Source: Mycolicibacterium mengxianglii
GTDB taxonomy: Bacteria; Actinomycetota; Actinomycetes; Mycobacteriales; Mycobacteriaceae
Assembly: GCF_015710575.1 (NCBI RefSeq)
Contig: NZ_CP065373.1
Location: 5,580,001 to 5,644,000 of the forward strand
Direction: 5' to 3'
Length of the DNA: 64,000 bases
Shown here: positions 43,244 to 51,389 of the stretch, piece after piece
How the letters are laid out: each line of letters starts with the position of its first letter
Position numbering within the stretch: the stretch's first letter is position 1
The notes under the pieces: generated by a model
What the model was told of the DNA's origin: nothing
Seen by the model: the letters and a program-made list of their open reading frames with translations, nothing else
Databases searched by the model: none
Made by a program: the position numbers and the translations under genes

Positions 43244-43535
43244 GAGGTCCTCCTGCAGGGATTTCAGCGTCCCCGATAACTGGATTCGGCTGCGGGCCCT
43301 CAGGTCTGACTTCACCGTAATGTCGAATTCGGTGTCACAGTAGCGCGACTGTGCTGGAATCTCACCAGCTTCATCGGGTCCGCGGCCCCCAGCTTAAAGC
43401 ATCAAACCCCATCCAGATACCGCGCTCTCTGGCGCAGGAACAGGGCGACGCGACGCTCACGCGCAGTCGGATTCGCACGTGCGGCAAGACAGCACGGCTC
43501 GAGGATCCTCAGCCCGCAAAAGAACGTAGGGTTTC

Positions 43536-44282
43536 TCAGCCGGCCCATTTCAAATCATTGAAGCCGACAGCCCGGTAGAAGCCCAGGATGTGGCTTTCGG
43601 TGAGTTCGGCGGCCTTGCTCTCCTCGCCTGCCGCGATCGCGTCGACGATGGCCTGATGTTCTTCGGTCAGGCTCTTCATCGTGGCGACAGGATCCTCGAG
43701 GCCGGAGAATGCGGTCACCATGGCCAGCCGCAACGCTTCGCGCAGCGCTGCCATCAGGACCGCTGCCAGCCCATTGCCGGACGCGCGCACGATCCGGACG
43801 TGAAACGCAGAGTCCAGATCGTTGTAGGTGGCCGTGGTGTGGACACCGCGCATGTCCTCAACCAGAGATCGAAGCTCGGCGATGTCGTCTTCGGTGGCGG
43901 TCGTGGCGGCTTTGCGTGCCGCCAATTTCTCGATGAGCAACCGAACTTCTACGAGGTCGTCCTGGGTGAACGATGCCAACTGCAGATGGATCCGCAGCAC
44001 CATCGCCATCCCCGCGATGCTGTCCTTGACGATCATCGACCCCGAGGTGGGGCCGGAGCCGGTGCCGGCCTCGACGACCCCGATCGCCTCGAGGATCCGT
44101 AAGGCCTCCCGGACCGCACCCCGACTGACCCCCAGCGCTTCGGCGAATTGCCGCTCAGGAGGAAGCCGGTCACCGGCCTTGAGTGTCCCGGAGATCAGCC
44201 GATTCTCGATCTCGGCCACCACCTGCTCATGCGTACGCATACGCGGCAACGGCTTCCAGTCGAACTGGCTTTCCTCGGACAC
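43536..44282 (-). CDS. FadR-type GntR regulator (paralogue 2)
   Basis: A ~248-residue FadR/FCD regulator almost identical in its DNA-binding half to paralogue 1 (shared RLPPERQFAEALGVSR and EALRILEAIGVVEAG segments), with FCD residues LDSAFHVRIVRASGN and ESHILGFYRA. GTG 44282 follows a GAGGTGG site; GTG 44333 is an upstream alternative. Two TGGT/ACCA palindromic half-site pairs lie 38-67 bases upstream, so autoregulation is likely. It sits directly downstream of the mutase large-subunit gene on the same strand. Confidence 0.88.
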   Translation of the reverse strand: MSEESQFDWKPLPRMRTHEQVVAEIENRLISGTLKAGDRLPPERQFAEALGVSRGAVREALRILEAIGVVEAGTGSGPTSGSMIVKDSIAGMAMVLRIHLQLASFTQDDLVEVRLLIEKLAARKAATTATEDDIAELRSLVEDMRGVHTTATYNDLDSAFHVRIVRASGNGLAAVLMAALREALRLAMVTAFSGLEDPVATMKSLTEEHQAIVDAIAAGEESKAAELTESHILGFYRAVGFNDLKWAG

Positions 44283-44319
44283 GTCGCCACCTCTTCTTCT
44301 CCGAGATCCTTGGGATCCG

Positions 44320-44349
44320 ATGGTACCGACCACTGCGTGGTTTGACCTG
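44320..44349. promoter_or_regulatory. tandem FadR-type operator half-sites upstream of GntR paralogue 2 (site C)
   Basis: Alternating half-sites read ATGGT-accg-ACCAC-tgc-GTGGT-ttg-ACCTG. The arrangement resembles sites A and E, where inward and outward pairs are also separated by three or four bases. It lies between the mutase large-subunit stop and the regulator start. Confidence 0.55.
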
Positions 44350-44375
44350 TCAGTGGCCGGTACCGTCCAGACCCG

Positions 44376-46103
44376 TCAGAACACCGGTGTCTCCTGATAG
44401 CTACCGAAGACTCCGCGCAGCGCACCGGTGATCTCACCCATGGACAGGTGCGCACGCACTGCCTCTATGGTCGCCGGCATGAGGTTGGCCTTCTCGTCGC
44501 GTGCCACCGCAAGGAGGTTGTCCAGCGCGGCCTGCGCGCGAACGGGATCGCGCTCCTCGCGCGTCTTCTTGAGTCGAGCGATCTGGCGGGCCTCGGACTC
44601 CGGATCCAGCTTGTGGATCTCGATCTTCTGATCTTCCCCGGAGTCGACGTACTTGTTGACGCCGATCACCGGACGGTCACCGCTGGCCTTGCGCTTTGCA
44701 TAGTCGTAGGCGCTGTCGGAGATCTCCTTCTGGAAGAAGCCTTGTTCGATGGCGGGAACGACGCCGCCCATGGCCTCGACCTTGTCCATGTACTCCTGGA
44801 TGCCCTTTTCGATCTCGTCGGTGAGGGCCTCCACGTAGTACGAGCCGCCGAGCGGGTCGATCACGTTGGGGACATTGGTCTCGTCGGCGATGATCTGCTG
44901 CGTACGCAGTGCCAACTTCATCGCCATCTCACTGGGAATCGTGTAGGCCTCGTCCAGACCGTTGGTGTGGATGGACTGCGCACCACCGAGTACGGCGGAC
45001 AGCGCCTGCAGCGCGGTTCGGACGATGTTCACCATCGGCTGGGGCTTGGTGAGCGTCGCCGCGGCGGTCTGAGCATGGAAGCGCAGCCGCATCGAATTCG
45101 CCTTCTTGGCCCCGAAATGCTCCTTCATCATCTTCGCGTAGTAGCGGCGAACGGCCCGGAACTTGGCGACCTCTTCGAAGAGGTCCGCCTGCGAGACGAA
45201 GAAGAACGACAGCCGCGAGGCGAAGGTATCGACGTCGTAACCGGCGGCAACGACATCCTCGACGTAAGCCTTGGTGATCGCCATCGTGAAAGCGACCTCC
45301 TGCAGTGCGTTACCGCCCGCTTCGCTGATGTGGTAGCCACTGATGTTCACCGGGTTGTAGCGGGCCATGTGCTCGGCGCCGTAGGCGATGCAGTCCCGGA
45401 CGATGCGCATACTGGGACGCACCGGGAAGACCCATTCCTTTTGCGCGACATACTCTTTGAGAATGTCGTTCTGGATGGTCCCGGACAGCTTGTTGAGGTC
45501 CATTCCGCGGTCTTCGGCGACGGCGACATACATCGCGAGCAGGATCCATGCCGACGGGTTGATGGTCATCGACACGGAGATGTTCTCCAGGTCGATGCCG
45601 TCGAACAAGGCCGCCATGTCGGGCAGGACGTCGATAGCCACCCCTTCACGACCGACCTCGCCGAGGCTCATCTCGTCATCGCTGTCGAGGCCCATGAGCG
45701 TGGGCATGTCGAAGTCGACCGACAGGCCGGTCTGGCCCTGGGCAATGAGGTACTGGAACCGCTTGTTGGTCTCTTCCGCCTGACCGAAACCGGCGATCTG
45801 CCGCATGGTCCACTTACGTCCGCGGTACATCGTCGGGTACGGACCACGGGTGTAGGGGAACTGCCCTGGGAGACCGATCTCGTCGTAGTTGTCGGGCAGA
45901 TCTTGCGGGCCATATACGCGTTTGACGGGCATTCCGGCCCCGGTCAGGTAGCTTTCCCTGGCCTCGGGTGCGCGGGCGATGAAATCGGCCAGCTCGTGGC
46001 CCTCCCACGACTCGAGTTCAGCCTGGGCGCGTTTGCGCAACGCGTCGGTGGCCAGGCGCAGTTCCTCCGGGGTCGACGTGGCATCTGTGTTCTGCGCGGT
46101 CAT
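44376..46103 (-). CDS. hcmA: 2-hydroxyisobutyryl-CoA mutase large subunit
   Basis: A 575-residue B12-dependent acyl-CoA mutase large subunit without the B12-binding domain, about the same size as HcmA. Substrate-site residues identify the subtype: RQIAGFG has Ile103 where methylmalonyl-CoA mutase has Tyr89; LSVDFDMP has Asp130, equivalent to HcmA Asp117; and VAQKEW has Gln221 where methylmalonyl-CoA mutase has Arg207. His258 in SGYH is conserved. These three residues are the HCM signature, distinct from isobutyryl-CoA mutase (Phe) and methylmalonyl-CoA mutase. Predicted reaction: 2-hydroxyisobutyryl-CoA to 3-hydroxybutyryl-CoA. ATG 46103 overlaps the MeaB-like gene (ATGA) and follows AGAGGAA. 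Confidence 0.9.
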   Translation of the reverse strand: MTAQNTDATSTPEELRLATDALRKRAQAELESWEGHELADFIARAPEARESYLTGAGMPVKRVYGPQDLPDNYDEIGLPGQFPYTRGPYPTMYRGRKWTMRQIAGFGQAEETNKRFQYLIAQGQTGLSVDFDMPTLMGLDSDDEMSLGEVGREGVAIDVLPDMAALFDGIDLENISVSMTINPSAWILLAMYVAVAEDRGMDLNKLSGTIQNDILKEYVAQKEWVFPVRPSMRIVRDCIAYGAEHMARYNPVNISGYHISEAGGNALQEVAFTMAITKAYVEDVVAAGYDVDTFASRLSFFFVSQADLFEEVAKFRAVRRYYAKMMKEHFGAKKANSMRLRFHAQTAAATLTKPQPMVNIVRTALQALSAVLGGAQSIHTNGLDEAYTIPSEMAMKLALRTQQIIADETNVPNVIDPLGGSYYVEALTDEIEKGIQEYMDKVEAMGGVVPAIEQGFFQKEISDSAYDYAKRKASGDRPVIGVNKYVDSGEDQKIEIHKLDPESEARQIARLKKTREERDPVRAQAALDNLLAVARDEKANLMPATIEAVRAHLSMGEITGALRGVFGSYQETPVF

Positions 46104-47089
46104 CGTGTTCCTCTTCCATTGATGTCGGTCGGGTCTACGGCCATGGCTGTCAACAGCCGGGCAGCTGCTTGGCGTGGTTCTTCCTCGCGGGCGATGAGTG
46201 CCTCGACGGCAGCATCGAAGGCCGGGGCGCCGGTTCGGAGCCGACCGGCCATGAGAGCTTCTGCCGCCCAACGGATCCGAGTCGCCGCGTTACGCCGTTC
46301 GATGTCCTTCAGGGCGCCGTGCTCCCCTATCCAGGTGCGGTGCTTGGCGGTTTCATCGAGCAGTTCCGCGACACCGTCGCCGGTAGCAGCCGTGACCTTC
46401 TGGATCGGCACGTCCCATTTGCTTGCCAGATTATGAGCAAGCCGAAGGGACTCGCGCAGTTGTTTGACGGTGAGATCGGCGCCCGGCCGGTCAGCCTTGT
46501 TGACGACGTGGATATCGGCGATCTCGATCAGCCCGGCCTTGATGGCCTGGATGTCGTCGCCGAGGCCGGGCACGCTGACCACCAGCACCGTGTGCGCGAC
46601 GCTGATCACGTCGACCTCCGCTTGGCCGACGCCGACAGTCTCGAGGATGACGACATCGAATCCCGCGGCATCGAGCAGGACGATCCCGTCGAGCACAGCG
46701 CGGGACAGGCCACCGGTGGCGCCCCGCGAGGCCATCGAACGGATGTAGACGTCCTTTTCGCCTGCCAGCTCGGTCATTCGGATGCGGTCACCAAGAATCG
46801 CACCCCCGGAGTAGGTACTGGAGGGATCGACCGCCAGGACCGCCACCCGCATGCCGCGCGTGAGGTACTCCTGTGCCATCCGCAGCACCAGGGTGCTCTT
46901 CCCGCTGCCTGCGGGACCGGTGATACCGACGACATGCGCGCGACCGCTGTCTTTCCAGATTTCCGCCAGCAGCTCCGTTGCCGCGTCCGACCGGCTCTCG
47001 ACAAGGGTGAGCCCCCTTGCCAGCGACACTTGCGACCCGGCGCGGATCCGGTCGGCCATCGCCGCGACGGAGGTGGTGGTGGTGCTCAT
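46100..47089 (-). CDS. meaH: MeaB/ArgK-type G-protein chaperone of the mutase
   Basis: A 329-residue GTPase of the MeaB/ArgK family: Walker A GITGPAGSGKST, the switch region VDPSSTYSGGAILGDRIRM, LETVGVGQAEVDV (G3), and VNKADRPGADLTV (G4). MeaB-type proteins load and protect adenosylcobalamin on mutases; the homologue in the characterised HCM loci is called MeaH. Overlaps of four bases on both sides bind it to the mutase operon. The DNA sequence does not distinguish between cofactor loading and reactivation. Confidence 0.9.
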   Translation of the reverse strand: MSTTTTSVAAMADRIRAGSQVSLARGLTLVESRSDAATELLAEIWKDSGRAHVVGITGPAGSGKSTLVLRMAQEYLTRGMRVAVLAVDPSSTYSGGAILGDRIRMTELAGEKDVYIRSMASRGATGGLSRAVLDGIVLLDAAGFDVVILETVGVGQAEVDVISVAHTVLVVSVPGLGDDIQAIKAGLIEIADIHVVNKADRPGADLTVKQLRESLRLAHNLASKWDVPIQKVTAATGDGVAELLDETAKHRTWIGEHGALKDIERRNAATRIRWAAEALMAGRLRTGAPAFDAAVEALIAREEEPRQAAARLLTAMAVDPTDINGRGTR

Positions 47090-48519
47090 GATGCTGTCCC
47101 GCGATCGAGGGAATCGAAGAGGTTGCGGTCGTCGATGACGCGGCGGGCCTTGAAGTCGGTGCGTTCGAAGGTGGCCGGCGCCACCGTCGTGACCTTGGCC
47201 CCCACACCGAGTACGTGCCGGAGGTCCTCGCCCACCCGCTTGATGAAAAGCTCTTCTGTCACAGTGGTTTTCGCCAAATCGAACTCGACCTGGACCAGCA
47301 GCTCATCCATCGCCGCCTCACGCGAGATGATGATGCGGTGTTCGCCGCCGTACCCTTCGGCGCTCATCACCACCTCATCGATGGCGTTCGGATGGACGTT
47401 TTCACCGCGAATCTGGAACATGTCATCGATCCGGCCGTAGATGCCCTTGGGCAGGAACGGGTACGTGCGCCCGCGGGATGCGTCGGGCGCTTCCCAACTC
47501 GTCAGATCGTTGGAGAGCAGGCGGATCATCGGCTGGGAGGTGCGCTCCAGCGTGGTGTAGACCGGTGTGCCTTCGCTACCGAACGGGACACGCTTCATCG
47601 TCGCCGGGTCGCACACTTCGGTGTAGACGAGGTCCTGCCACGCGAAGACGCCGGGTTCGTTCAAGCTGGCGCCCAGATGCATCCAGGGCGCCACCTCGCC
47701 CATGCTCCCGGAGTCATATACCTCGACGTCGAAGGCGTCGATGATGCGCTGGCGAATCGCCGGCACGCTGGCACCGGGTTCGCCCGAGAAGAACATCTTG
47801 CGTAGACCCAGGCCGCGGGGATCGATACCGTTCCCGGTTGCCACCTCCGCCAGGCGGAGTGCGTACGACGGAGTGCCGTAGAAGACCGTCGCCGACATCT
47901 GGCGCATCCACTGGAGCGTTCGCAGGCTCTGGCCTGAGAACCCGGCGCCGAACGGAAAGACCGCAGCGCCAAGACGTTCCGCGCCGCTGTAGGCGCCCCA
48001 GGAGCCCCAGTACTGCGTCAGTGGAGAACCGATCAGGACGACATCCTCTGGCCGGATGCCCATCCCCCACATCACCCGCGCGTGGGCATTGGCGACCGCC
48101 ACCCAGTCGTTCTGGCTGATGCCGAATGCGGTGGGACGGCCGGTGGTCCCGGAGGTGCCCTTGATGTGGGTGACCTCAACAGGGTCGATGCACAGATAGC
48201 TTCCGTAAGGCTCGTTTTCGGCCTGGTCGGTGCGCAGCTCCTCCTTCTTGATCACCGGTACCGTCTCGAAGATTTCGAGTGAGGTGATGTCCCCGGGTTC
48301 CAGACCAGCCTGCGACCACTTGTGCCGGTAGAACGGCGCGTGTTCCCACGCGTAGCTCATCAGTTGCTGAATGCGCTCCAAGATCTTCTCGTCGCGCTGT
48401 TCGGGATCCATCGTCTCCCGCACCGGAAACCAGTGCTCCTGGTCTGCCGGTGGCCGGTAGTCGGCGTCGTAGCGCGGTGGCCAGCTCCACGACTCCATTT
48501 CCGATTGCGTCGTGGACAT
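47086..48519 (-). CDS. hcl: PaaK-like acyl-CoA ligase, probably 2-hydroxyisobutyrate-CoA ligase
   Basis: A 477-residue AMP-forming ligase of the phenylacetate-CoA ligase type. The AMP motif is THIKGTSGTTGRPTAFG; other motifs are FFSGEPGASVPAIRQ, YDSGSMGEVAPWM, GRIDDMFQIRGENVHPNAIDEV, and the C-terminal TDFKARRVIDDR with the conserved lysine. In the known HCM loci a ligase of this type activates 2-hydroxyisobutyrate. Its position between the two mutase genes and the MeaB-like gene supports that role. The ATG shares a base with the small-subunit stop (TGATG). Confidence 0.85.
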   Translation of the reverse strand: MSTTQSEMESWSWPPRYDADYRPPADQEHWFPVRETMDPEQRDEKILERIQQLMSYAWEHAPFYRHKWSQAGLEPGDITSLEIFETVPVIKKEELRTDQAENEPYGSYLCIDPVEVTHIKGTSGTTGRPTAFGISQNDWVAVANAHARVMWGMGIRPEDVVLIGSPLTQYWGSWGAYSGAERLGAAVFPFGAGFSGQSLRTLQWMRQMSATVFYGTPSYALRLAEVATGNGIDPRGLGLRKMFFSGEPGASVPAIRQRIIDAFDVEVYDSGSMGEVAPWMHLGASLNEPGVFAWQDLVYTEVCDPATMKRVPFGSEGTPVYTTLERTSQPMIRLLSNDLTSWEAPDASRGRTYPFLPKGIYGRIDDMFQIRGENVHPNAIDEVVMSAEGYGGEHRIIISREAAMDELLVQVEFDLAKTTVTEELFIKRVGEDLRHVLGVGAKVTTVAPATFERTDFKARRVIDDRNLFDSLDRGTAS

Positions 48520-48941
48520 CAAGAGTTCGCTTCCACCGGAGCGGCCGCCTTGATGGTTTCCACGATCTTCTCCGGGGTGGTGTCCTGACCGAGAACCGCG
48601 GCGACACCCATCTTCTGCAGCTCGATCTCGTCCTCATCGGGCATCACGCCGCCGGCAACGATGCTGAAACGCGGCCGCTCGTCCATCGCACCGAGGATCT
48701 CGAAGATCTTGGTGAAGATCGGCATATGCGCACCCGAGAGCAGGCTGACGCCCAGCACGTCGACGTCTTCTTGTGTCGCAGCCTCGATGACCTGGGCCGG
48801 GCTGCGATGGAGGCCGGTGTAGATCACCTCCATACCGGCGTCTCGAAGGGTGCGGGCCACGACCTTTACTCCGCGGTCGTGTCCGTCGAGTCCGATCTTC
48901 GCGAGCATCACGCGGATGGGCAGCGCCGACGGTTCATTCAT
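48519..48941 (-). CDS. hcmB: 2-hydroxyisobutyryl-CoA mutase small (B12-binding) subunit
   Basis: A 140-residue cobalamin-binding subunit: KIGLDGHDRGVKVVA contains the D-x-H-x-x-G motif whose His21 replaces the dimethylbenzimidazole ligand, followed by GVSLLSGAHM and IVAGGVMPDEDEI. The length matches HcmB (about 136 residues). It is the first gene of the mutase operon. Start ATG 48941 is 31 bases downstream of the palindrome at 48972-48986, shared with the divergent hydrolase gene. Confidence 0.92.
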   Translation of the reverse strand: MNEPSALPIRVMLAKIGLDGHDRGVKVVARTLRDAGMEVIYTGLHRSPAQVIEAATQEDVDVLGVSLLSGAHMPIFTKIFEILGAMDERPRFSIVAGGVMPDEDEIELQKMGVAAVLGQDTTPEKIVETIKAAAPVEANS

Positions 48942-48971
48942 GGATTTGCCTATTCTGTGGGATGACCAAGC

Positions 48972-49015
48972 TGTGGTTCTACCATAGACGCGGTAACGTG
49001 ATGTGCGCAACAGCT
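48972..49015. promoter_or_regulatory. FadR-type operator/promoter region D (mutase operon and hydrolase)
   Basis: TGTGGT-TCT-ACCATA (48972-48986) is a 15-bp palindrome of the FadR type, with an extra ACCA at 48965-48968. On the plus strand TAACGT (48994-48999) is a likely -10 for the hydrolase gene. The 44 bases 48972-49015 match the 44 bases at 51390-51433 at 34 positions without gaps, so both promoters probably answer to the same regulator. Confidence 0.65.
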
Positions 49016-49074
49016 ATGACCAGAAGTCGCCCCCACCACGGGGCCCGGCAGTAGCGCGTATATGAAAGGGCGGC

Positions 49075-50124
49075 ATGACTCCGAACACCCCCCACCCCGC
49101 GTCAGCACCTTCGCTGAGCATCGAGGGCCGGCTGGCCACGCTGACCCTGCGTCGACCACGGGCGATCAATGCGATCGGGCCCGCCGACGTGGACATCCTC
49201 ACGGAATTGCTGGCTGCGGCCGTGGCCGAACCCGCAGTCGGCACGATCCTGGTGCGCGGCGAGGGTGACCGCGGCTTCTGCGCCGGCGGTGACATCAAGG
49301 AAGTCCGGGGCATGATCGTGGCCGACGACCTGGACCGGCTCGCCGCCTTCTGGTCCGTGGAATACCGGCTCGATCATCTGATCGCCACCTGCCCCAAAGA
49401 CATCGTGAGCGTCGCGCACGGCCTCACCCTCGGCGGAGGTATGGGCCTGGCCTCACATGCCTCTCACCGTGTGGTCACCGACTCGACGCGCCTCGGCATG
49501 CCCGAGGTTCTGATCGGATTGTCGCCCGATGCCGGTGGGCTCTGGCTGTTCTCGCACGCCCCGGGCAGCAGCGGTACCTTTGCCGCGCTCACGGCCGCCG
49601 AGCTCGACGCCGGGGATGCCCTCTACATGGGGCTGGCCGACCACTACGTTCCCGAGGCGAAGCTCGACGGGCTGATGGACCGACTGTTGACCATGCCGGC
49701 GTCCGCAGCGCTCGAGGAGTTCACGGGCAGCCCACCGTCCCGGGTTGCTGAACACCGGAGCATCATCGACAAGGTCTTCGGCGCACCATCGGTTGCCGAG
49801 ATCGTCGAGCTGGCCGCCGGCGCCGAGATCGACCTCCGGGCCGAGGTTCTCGCGGCCGCATCACCAACCGCACTGACCGTCACCCACGAGGCGCTACGCC
49901 GCGCTGCCGACATGGGTGATCTCGCCGAATGCCTCGAACAAGATCTCGTCGTCGGCCAGCACTGCGCGCGACATCCGGACCTCGAGGAGGGGATTCGCGC
50001 CCGGGTGGTCGACAAGGACCGTGCCCCACGCTGGCAGCCCCCGACATTGGCGGACGTTGCGGACGCCGATGTCGCGGCGTTCTTCCACCCGACCGGCACA
50101 CCGCTTCAGCTCACCGGTTGGTAG
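49075..50124 (+). CDS. 3-hydroxyisobutyryl-CoA hydrolase-like (crotonase superfamily)
   Basis: A 349-residue crotonase-fold protein with the length and C-terminal extension of 3-hydroxyisobutyryl-CoA hydrolases. Motifs are RGFCAGGDIKEV (oxyanion), LTLGGGMGLASHASHRV, the catalytic Glu and Asp in MPEVLIGLSPDAGG, and the HIBCH-type ending EGIRARVVDKDRAPRW. It would hydrolyse 3-hydroxyacyl-CoA such as 3-hydroxyisobutyryl-CoA, though the substrate is unproven. ATG 49075 follows AAAGGG. It is divergent from the mutase operon and shares its operator region. Confidence 0.85.
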   Translation: MTPNTPHPASAPSLSIEGRLATLTLRRPRAINAIGPADVDILTELLAAAVAEPAVGTILVRGEGDRGFCAGGDIKEVRGMIVADDLDRLAAFWSVEYRLDHLIATCPKDIVSVAHGLTLGGGMGLASHASHRVVTDSTRLGMPEVLIGLSPDAGGLWLFSHAPGSSGTFAALTAAELDAGDALYMGLADHYVPEAKLDGLMDRLLTMPASAALEEFTGSPPSRVAEHRSIIDKVFGAPSVAEIVELAAGAEIDLRAEVLAAASPTALTVTHEALRRAADMGDLAECLEQDLVVGQHCARHPDLEEGIRARVVDKDRAPRWQPPTLADVADADVAAFFHPTGTPLQLTGW

Positions 50125-50138
50125 CGGGTGGGCCGGCC

Positions 50139-51317
50139 TCAGCGTGCCGGAGAGGCGCCCGAATGCAACGGTGTTCTGGCTGCGGCACCGGTTCCACTGA
50201 GGGTCTCGAACGCTGCGACAGATCCGATGACGGTGATGGCCGGCGGTGCAATCCCGGATTCGATGACGGTCTGCGCGATGTCAACCAGCGTGGAACGCAC
50301 GATGCGCTGGTGCGGCATGGTGCCGTTTTCGATTGTCACAGCGACGGTTTCGGGCGCCAACCCGTGCCGCAGGAGCGCATCGGTGATGGCAGGAAGAGTG
50401 GTGACGGCCATCAGCAACACCAAGGTGGTGCCCGCATGCGCCAAGGCTTCGTAGTCAATGGTGGAGGCCGGATCATCCGGTGCCACGTGACCGGATATCA
50501 CCGTCACACCCTGGGTGAGACCGCGGTGCGTGATCGGAATGCCTGCGATGGCCGGAACAGCCAAGGCTGAAGAGACGCCGGGAATCACAGCGACATCGAC
50601 GCCCGCCTCCTGGCACGCCAACAGTTCCTCCCCACCGCGGCCGAACAGGAAACTGTCGCCACCTTTGAACCGGACGACGTTTTTCCCTTCGGCGGCGTGG
50701 TGGATGAGAATCCGGTTGATTTCGGATTGCGGTGTCGCTTTTCCGAACGGAATCTTGCCGACGTCGATGACCTCCACCCCCGCGTCGAGGTCGGCAAGCA
50801 CCGATACCGGCGCGAGCCGGTCCGTCACAACTACATCGGCAGCACGCAGCGCCTCCAAGCCGGCGACCGTCAGCATCCCGGGATCACCCGGGCCACCGCC
50901 AACCAGCGTCACCCGACCCGTTGTGGGCGCGGGGCGCTCGGAGGCCGGCTCTCTCAGGCACCAGATGCGCTGCTCCTCGCACAGAGCGGCGATGTCGTGA
51001 TCCGACTCCATCCGACCGGTCGCCGCGACCGCAAGCCAGGTGTCCTTCAGATCACTGCTGTCGAACTCGCGCCGGTGCCAGGTCAGTAACCCACGGGCGG
51101 CGAGATCCGCGATGGTCGCGCCGGCTTCACTGCTCACGACCGTCACGTCGGCGCCGGACTGGGTCAGGGCAGCCACATGGCGCAACGCGGGCCCGCCACC
51201 GCCGAACACCACCGCGGAACGTCCCACCATGTCCAGGGTCGGGCGGAAGCCGCTTTGCCTCTCAGGAGTCAGAGATCCGGCGGTACCGCTCACCGTGCCG
51301 CTCAATGCAGATTGCAT
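50139..51317 (-). CDS. cobA: fused precorrin-2 dehydrogenase-like / uroporphyrinogen-III C-methyltransferase (CobA/CysG type)
   Basis: A 392-residue protein. Residues ~30-140 are a Rossmann domain like the SirC/CysG N-terminus (AVVFGGGGPALRHVAALTQSGADVTVV), with the C-terminal CysG-B part reduced. Residues ~150-392 are a uroporphyrinogen-III methyltransferase (VTLVGGGPGDPGMLTVAGLEAL, VVRFKGGDSFLFGRGGEE, IPGVSSALAVPAIAGIPITHRGL). It supplies precorrin-2 for cobalamin and siroheme. ATG 51317 has GGAGG five bases upstream. It is divergent from cobG across operator E. The C-terminus is Ala/Pro-rich. Confidence 0.9.
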   Translation of the reverse strand: MQSALSGTVSGTAGSLTPERQSGFRPTLDMVGRSAVVFGGGGPALRHVAALTQSGADVTVVSSEAGATIADLAARGLLTWHRREFDSSDLKDTWLAVAATGRMESDHDIAALCEEQRIWCLREPASERPAPTTGRVTLVGGGPGDPGMLTVAGLEALRAADVVVTDRLAPVSVLADLDAGVEVIDVGKIPFGKATPQSEINRILIHHAAEGKNVVRFKGGDSFLFGRGGEELLACQEAGVDVAVIPGVSSALAVPAIAGIPITHRGLTQGVTVISGHVAPDDPASTIDYEALAHAGTTLVLLMAVTTLPAITDALLRHGLAPETVAVTIENGTMPHQRIVRSTLVDIAQTVIESGIAPPAITVIGSVAAFETLSGTGAAARTPLHSGASPAR

Positions 51318-51389
51318 GAAATCCTCCGTGGGCTGCCGATGCATCGGCCCCGTATGAACGTGGGGCTCGCGGTCACGGGTTGACCACAG

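Noticed and set aside
43244..43535. Possible operator or RNA in the gap between the two FadR genes
   Set aside because: No clear TGGT/ACCA palindrome, hairpin or conserved RNA feature was seen; it probably only holds the promoter of paralogue 1.
44376..46103. Methylmalonyl-CoA or isobutyryl-CoA mutase
   Set aside because: Tyr89 and Arg207 of methylmalonyl-CoA mutase are Ile and Gln here, the Phe of isobutyryl-CoA mutase is Ile, and Asp130 matches only 2-hydroxyisobutyryl-CoA mutase.
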